Shown: in pieces, positions 6,685 through 10,281 of the stretch | How the letters are laid out: every line of letters begins with the position of its first letter | Position numbering within the stretch: the stretch's first letter is position 1 | From: Gemmatimonadota bacterium | GTDB taxonomy: Bacteria; Gemmatimonadota; Gemmatimonadetes; Longimicrobiales; Gaopeijiaceae | NCBI GenBank assembly: GCA_018678395.1 | Contig: JAHHMJ010000476.1 | Span: forward strand, 1-10,281 | Direction of reading: 5' to 3' | Length of the DNA: 10,281 bases | Position numbers and translations under genes: made by a program | The notes under the pieces: generated by a model | Told to the model about the DNA's origin: nothing | The model's database searches: none | What the model saw: the letters and a program-made list of their open reading frames with translations, nothing else

Positions 6685-7824
6685 TCATAACGTCCCGAGG
6701 AGGGCGTCCACCACGCGGTCGACCTCGTCCACCGTGTTGTAGACGTGGGGGCTGATGCGCACGTGGCCCGGCCTGTGGTCGACGACGATGTCCATCGCAT
6801 CGAGGTGCGCGACCGCACCCTTCGGATCGGGGTGCGCCACCATCACGATTCCCGAGCGCCGCGCCGGGTCCCGGGACGTGCGCAGCGTGAGCCCTGCCTC
6901 GTCGCACCGTCCCATCAGGTGGTCCGTCAGCTCACGGACACGGGCGAACACGCGATCCCACCCCACCGAGGCGAGGGCGCGCTGCCCTCCCAGCGCCAGA
7001 TGCACGGTGGGCAGCGACGGCGTACCGAGCTCGAAGCGCCGTGCGTCGTCCCGAAATTCGAAGTGCTCGAAGTCGAAGGCGAACTGGTCCTTGGCCGCGA
7101 ACCACGACGTGAAGCGCGGATGCAGCTCGGCGATGCGGTCTTGGCGCACGAAGAGGTACGAGAGGCCGGGCCCTCCGCACAGCCACTTGAGGGGCCCGGA
7201 CGTGTACATGTCCACGCCCGCACCGGTCATGTCCACGGGGATCTGCCCCGGCGCCTGGTAGCCGTCGATCAGGCTCCACGCGCCGGCCTCGCGGGCGATG
7301 CGGGCGAGCGCGGTGATGTCCTGGACGTAGCCGGTAGAGAAGAACACGTGGGAGGTCGCGACGAAGAGCGTGCGCTCGTCGACCACCTCTTCGAACTGCT
7401 TGGGGTCGATGCGGATCCCGTCGGGGCTGCGCAGCACGACCAGCTCGATTTCGGGCTTCACCCGCCACTGGTAGGCGAGGGTCGGAAAGTCGAGCTCGGT
7501 GCAGACCACGCGATTGCGCTCGCCCTGCGGGACCGCGTCCGCGACGACCGCCAAAGCGGCCGAGGTGCTCGGCAGGAGGGCCGCTTCGGACGGCTGTGCC
7601 CCGTGGAGACCGGCTGCCTCGGCGCGCAGCGTATCGAGCTTGCCCATCCAGTGCTCGTACCATGCCGAGGCGCCCATCCGGTGCCAGTGGTCCTTGAAGT
7701 CGTCGAGCTCGGCTTCGGCATCGACGGACAGCGCGCCCAGCGAGCAGGAGTTCAGGTAGTTCCGGCGCCCCAGAATCGGGAAGCGTGCGCGCAGGCGGTG
7801 GAGTTCGTCGTCGTTCAGCGTCAT
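6685..7824 (-). CDS. PLP-dependent class V aminotransferase-fold enzyme, kynureninase-like
   Basis: This 379-aa cytoplasmic enzyme of PLP fold type I belongs to the class V aminotransferase/kynureninase/isopenicillin-N-epimerase group. N-terminal YLNSCSLGALS and the spaced Trp residues (HWHRMGASAWYEHW) resemble the kynureninase opening YLdgNSLG. The PLP site is SLIDGYQAPGQIPVDMTGAG (Asp187, Gln190) and SGPLKWLCGGPG, with Lys213 as the Schiff-base lysine. The small domain closes with HVRISPHVYNTVDEVDRVVDALL. It is probably not a true kynureninase, because the family's K-Y-L-N-G-G-P is KWLCGGP here and no kynurenine-pathway genes are adjacent. The substrate and reaction (aminotransfer, lyase or desulfurase) are open. 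The start is the ATG at 7824; the frame extends to a TTG at 7854 that adds ten weakly coding residues. Its TGA overlaps an ATG of the beta-barrel frame. Confidence 0.9.
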   Translation of the reverse strand: MTLNDDELHRLRARFPILGRRNYLNSCSLGALSVDAEAELDDFKDHWHRMGASAWYEHWMGKLDTLRAEAAGLHGAQPSEAALLPSTSAALAVVADAVPQGERNRVVCTELDFPTLAYQWRVKPEIELVVLRSPDGIRIDPKQFEEVVDERTLFVATSHVFFSTGYVQDITALARIAREAGAWSLIDGYQAPGQIPVDMTGAGVDMYTSGPLKWLCGGPGLSYLFVRQDRIAELHPRFTSWFAAKDQFAFDFEHFEFRDDARRFELGTPSLPTVHLALGGQRALASVGWDRVFARVRELTDHLMGRCDEAGLTLRTSRDPARRSGIVMVAHPDPKGAVAHLDAMDIVVDHRPGHVRISPHVYNTVDEVDRVVDALLGTL

Positions 7825-7853
7825 GGGCGTAGCGATGGCGGGCGGTGCGGGCA

Positions 7854-7881
7854 ACGATATCTTTGACCAGCCGCGTCACAA
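7854..7881 (-). promoter_or_regulatory. Candidate promoter for the PLP enzyme gene
   Basis: On the minus strand TTGTGA (7881-7876) and TATCGT (7859-7854) are separated by 16 bp. Each matches the sigma-70 boxes at 4 of 6 positions and lies about 30 bp before the ATG at 7824. It sits in the 103-bp divergent gap, the only AT-containing patch there. The plus-strand lipoprotein gene must also be transcribed from this gap: TTGACC at 7863-7868 could be its -35, but no good -10 follows. This is a pattern match only. Confidence 0.25.
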
Positions 7882-7917
7882 CCCCGGCACCGCTGCCAGG
7901 ATCCGCTTCGTCCCCAT

Positions 7918-7922
7918 GAGGA
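7918..7922 (+). promoter_or_regulatory. Ribosome binding site of the second propeller lipoprotein
   Basis: GAGGA lies five bases before the ATG at 7928 and selects that start. The in-frame ATG at 7916 overlaps this site and has no Shine-Dalgarno at normal distance; AGGA near 7897 is about 13 bases or more away from it. Confidence 0.55.
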
Positions 7923-7927
7923 ATCCC

Positions 7928-9229
7928 ATGGTCCGTCGTTCCGTCCGCTCCCTGTTCGCGCTCGCCGCCGTTCCGATCTGGATCGCGTGCGGAGGCGGGG
8001 ACTCCGCTGCGCCCGAGCCGGAGACCGGCCTGGACGCCCCCGACCGCTCGGTCGACGTGCAGACGACGCCGGTCTTCACGGTCGGCGGCTTCAATGCGCC
8101 CGACTGGGCTGCGTTCGGCAATGTGCGCCAGGTCGCCTTCGACGATCGCGGTCACCTCTTCATCCTGGATACGCAGGCCAATCAGGTGACGGAGGTCGAC
8201 GCAGAGGGCCAGTTCGTGCGGACCATCGGCGGGCCGGGTGAGGGCCCCGGAGAGCTGTCGAGCCCGTTCGGATTCGCCCTCACCGATGACGGGGGACTCG
8301 CCATCTTCGACATCGGCCACCAGGGCTGGGTGACCTACGACGCGTCCGGTGAGTTCATGGGCAACGTGCGCGTCGACATGGGCACGATCGGGCTTCCCGG
8401 GAATCGGCTCTCTCGTCACCCGGACGGGGGCGTCGTCGGAGCGGTCGGCGGACGCATTCGAATGGGCGGCCCGGGAGCGGCAGACTCCGAGCCCGAGGCG
8501 CCCAGCCGTCCGGTGGTCTACTTCGCGCTCAGCGAGGAGGACTCTTCTCGCGTCGTCTACGACGCCTGGGACATGCCCGAGCCGCCCGAGGGTGAGGAGG
8601 CCAACCTGAGCACCGGTGGGGGCGGCAGCTTCCAGATCCGCATGCCGGTGCTGCGGGCCTTCGAGCCGGAGCTGCGCGCCGGTGCACTCCCGGACGGGCG
8701 GATCGCCGTAGTGGACTCCATCGGCTACCGGATCAAGCTGGTCGCCGATGGCGGTTCCGTGGTCGATGTGCTGGAGCGGCCCATCGCTCCGATCGAGGTA
8801 ACCGGGGGCATCGAGGAGGCCGAGCGCGAGCGTCGCATCGCCGAACTGGAGGCGGACGCGGGCGGCTCCACGACCGTCGTCGCGATCGGGGGCGGGGGCA
8901 TGACGACGAATACGGTCGGCGGCGGCATGAGCGACATGATGCGCAACCGCGTCGAGTCGATGATCTTCGCCGACGAGATCCCGGTCATTGAGGACATGGC
9001 GGTCGATCCGCTCGGCCGCATCTGGGTGCAGCGCAGCGGCGACACGCCGGGCGAGGCCGGCCCCACCGACCTCATCACGGCCGACGGCCGCTATCTCGGG
9101 TCGATCCCTGCCGATGGCCTCCGCATTCCCCAGGCCTTCGGTCCCGACGGCCTCATCGTCCGCCGCGAGGTCGACGAGTTCGACGTCCCGACGCTGATCG
9201 TCGAGCGGTTGCCGGCCGAGATCGGCTGA
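7928..9229 (+). CDS. 6-bladed beta-propeller lipoprotein (paralogue B)
   Basis: This is a 433-aa predicted secreted lipoprotein. A short Arg-containing N-region (MVRRSVRS) and a hydrophobic core lead to WIAC with Cys21, then an acidic Gly/Pro linker. Trp at -3 of the lipobox is unusual. Propeller strands include VRQVAFDDRGHLFILDTQAN (66-85) and GQFVRTIGGPGEGPGELSSP (94-113), carrying the G-x-GPGE-x-x-SP signature also present in the lipoprotein at 939-2267. Later blades show LPDGRIAVVDSIGYRIKLV (254-272) and DPLGRIWVQRSGD (360-372). Between them lie a charged helix (EEAERERRIAELEADAGG) and a Gly/Met/Thr-rich loop (about 320-338), probably disordered. The role is unknown; the family is surface-exposed. 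The start at 7928 has a GAGGA site. The gene diverges from the PLP enzyme gene and is followed by a hairpin. Confidence 0.88.
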   Translation: MVRRSVRSLFALAAVPIWIACGGGDSAAPEPETGLDAPDRSVDVQTTPVFTVGGFNAPDWAAFGNVRQVAFDDRGHLFILDTQANQVTEVDAEGQFVRTIGGPGEGPGELSSPFGFALTDDGGLAIFDIGHQGWVTYDASGEFMGNVRVDMGTIGLPGNRLSRHPDGGVVGAVGGRIRMGGPGAADSEPEAPSRPVVYFALSEEDSSRVVYDAWDMPEPPEGEEANLSTGGGGSFQIRMPVLRAFEPELRAGALPDGRIAVVDSIGYRIKLVADGGSVVDVLERPIAPIEVTGGIEEAERERRIAELEADAGGSTTVVAIGGGGMTTNTVGGGMSDMMRNRVESMIFADEIPVIEDMAVDPLGRIWVQRSGDTPGEAGPTDLITADGRYLGSIPADGLRIPQAFGPDGLIVRREVDEFDVPTLIVERLPAEIG

Positions 9230-9244
9230 CGGTCCAACCGAATG

Positions 9245-9281
9245 GGGGCGGTCGGGTCCGAGGTGCGGGCTCGGCCGCCCC
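9245..9281 (+). terminator. GC-rich hairpin after the lipoprotein gene
   Basis: GGGGCGG (9245-9251) pairs with CCGCCCC (9275-9281), and CCGAG (9258-9262) pairs with CTCGG (9270-9274). This gives 12 GC-rich base pairs with a 6-base bulge on the 5' side and a 7-base loop. It begins 16 bp after the lipoprotein stop, the expected place for a terminator. Only TTCG follows, so a classical U-tract is missing and termination would be inefficient or protein-assisted. The rest of the gap to 9428 shows no gene; it holds a run of seven G at 9322-9328. Confidence 0.4.
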
Positions 9282-9428
9282 TTCGCACACCCCTCATCGA
9301 TCGGTTGCGCCGAGCGGCGGTGGGGGGGAATCTGAGGCGCGGTTCGAGCCGCCGACCCTTCCCGCCGCCGGAGTTCGCCCGTGCCCCAGGGCGTGAACAG
9401 CCGCCTCGCCACTGCCGGGGCTAGTCGG

Positions 9429-10281
9429 ATGCCCCCGCTCGTCGAGGTGGCCCGAGCCGAGGCCCGCACCGCCGGCTTCCACGCGGTGGGCATCACGCGG
9501 CCCGATCCGTCCGAGCACGCAACCTTCTACCGGCGGTGGCTCGATGAGGGGTTCCACGGGGGCATGGGCTACCTGGCCCGAGAGGACGCGGTCCGTCGCC
9601 GTGAAGACCCCCGCCGCAGCTTCGAGGCCGCCCGGTCGGTCATCGTCGTGGCCCACGAGTATGGGGAGGGAGGGGAGGGCGCGGCGCCGACCAGCGTCGA
9701 TTCCCACGGCGGCGTCCCTCCGGACCGGGGCATCATCGCCCGTTACGCGCGGGGGCGGGACTACCACCACGTCGTCCTCGAGGGACTGCACGCGATCCTG
9801 AGGGCGCTCGACGAGCATGCGCGAGCGCGCGGCATCGAGAACGGGGTGACCGGCCGCGCCTACGTCGATACGGGACCGCTGCTCGAACGGGAGCTGGGAC
9901 GGCGTGCGGGGCTCGGATGGTTCGGCAAGAACACGATGCTCATCCACCCGAAGCGGGGCTCGTACTTCCTCCTCGGCGCTCTGCTCGTGGACATCGAGCT
10001 GCCCGCCGACTCCCCCTTCGAGGCGGATCGATGCGGTTCGTGCCGCGCCTGTCTGGATGCGTGCCCGACCGACGCGTTGCTCGGCCGGGACGACACCGGC
10101 GCCCCGACCCTCGACGCCACCCGCTGCATCTCCTACTGGACCATCGAAACGAGGGACCCGATCCCGCTCGACCTCCGCCCCGCCTTCGGCAACCGGATCT
10201 TCGGCTGTGACATCTGCCAGGAGGTGTGCCCGTGGACGCGGAAGTTCGCCGCCGGCCGTGCGGTACCCGAGGACTATGGAC
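9429..10281 (+). CDS. queG: Epoxyqueuosine reductase (3' end outside window)
   Basis: QueG reduces epoxyqueuosine to queuosine in tRNA, the last pathway step, using cobalamin and two [4Fe-4S] clusters. The first 284 residues are visible; full-length relatives have about 340-390. Signatures are RYARGRDYHH (105-114), YVDTGPLLERELGRRAGLGW (145-164, with the catalytic Asp147 of the family) and FGKNTMLIHPKRGSYFLLG. The ferredoxin-like segment CGSCRACLDACPTDA has Cys202, 205, 208 and 212. CISYWTIE (Cys233) and FGCDICQEVCPW (Cys260, 263, 267) complete the eight cluster cysteines. A Gly-rich loop at 79-100 is a few residues longer than in E. coli QueG as I recall it. The ATG at 9429 fits the usual family N-terminus. 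In-frame GTG codons at 9381 and 9393 are alternatives, and no clear Shine-Dalgarno is seen. queE lies 6 kb away on the other strand. Confidence 0.95.
   Translation, partial: MPPLVEVARAEARTAGFHAVGITRPDPSEHATFYRRWLDEGFHGGMGYLAREDAVRRREDPRRSFEAARSVIVVAHEYGEGGEGAAPTSVDSHGGVPPDRGIIARYARGRDYHHVVLEGLHAILRALDEHARARGIENGVTGRAYVDTGPLLERELGRRAGLGWFGKNTMLIHPKRGSYFLLGALLVDIELPADSPFEADRCGSCRACLDACPTDALLGRDDTGAPTLDATRCISYWTIETRDPIPLDLRPAFGNRIFGCDICQEVCPWTRKFAAGRAVPEDYG

Noticed and set aside
9341..9350. GGTTCGAGCC, which resembles a tRNA T-arm
   Set aside because: The flanking bases do not make a 5-bp T-stem and no acceptor, D-arm or anticodon arm can be drawn upstream.
9242..9424. Small 60-codon frame in the gap before queG
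   Set aside because: It overlaps the hairpin, lacks a ribosome binding site and is Arg/Pro-rich shadow-like.
6932..9496. Very long open frame (854 codons) on the minus strand across the lipoprotein and PLP enzyme genes
   Set aside because: It is antisense to the lipoprotein gene at 7928-9229 and out of frame with the PLP enzyme, both well supported. It is Arg/Pro/Asp/His-rich with no domain, as expected from GC-rich codon bias.

Overview
The window is a GC-rich (visually about two thirds G+C) piece of bacterial chromosome with tightly packed genes. No gap between genes exceeds 200 bases. It suggests an envelope-bearing, Gram-negative-type heterotroph. The reasons are two predicted lipoproteins, a predicted outer-membrane beta-barrel and queuosine biosynthesis genes. 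Paired 6-bladed beta-propeller lipoproteins in a very GC-rich genome fit Gemmatimonadota best; this is an inference from gene style and was not tested. No tRNA, rRNA, CRISPR array, phage, transposon or toxin-antitoxin signature was found.

Layout from left to right. (1) The tail of a polytopic membrane protein (+, cut by the left edge) runs convergently into, and overlaps by 101 bp, a beta-propeller lipoprotein (-). (2) A minus-strand cluster is transcribed in the order uncharacterised 137-aa protein, monofunctional proline dehydrogenase, queE. It has a 4-bp gap and then a 17-bp overlap, so it is probably one operon. (3) Diverging from it on the plus strand are a zinc-less medium-chain (quinone-oxidoreductase-like) dehydrogenase and a small MazG-type nucleotide pyrophosphohydrolase. 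(4) On the minus strand a kynureninase-like, PLP-dependent class V aminotransferase-fold enzyme precedes a small outer-membrane beta-barrel protein, with about zero spacing. (5) Diverging from that enzyme is a second beta-propeller lipoprotein (+) that looks paralogous to the first. It is followed by a hairpin and then queG (+, cut by the right edge).

Functional picture: queE acts early and queG last in queuosine (tRNA wobble base) synthesis, so the organism probably makes queuosine de novo, with the genes dispersed rather than in one operon. Proline dehydrogenase feeds electrons from proline into the quinone pool, and the MazG-type enzyme is probably nucleotide housekeeping. Two surface propeller lipoproteins and a beta-barrel form the envelope component. 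I see no coherent new defence, mobile or biosynthetic system. The points worth a second look are gene-architecture and protein-family oddities: the queE ribosome binding site encoded inside a poly-glycine tail, a dehydrogenase that has lost its structural-zinc cysteines, the long convergent overlap, and the unknown 137-aa protein.
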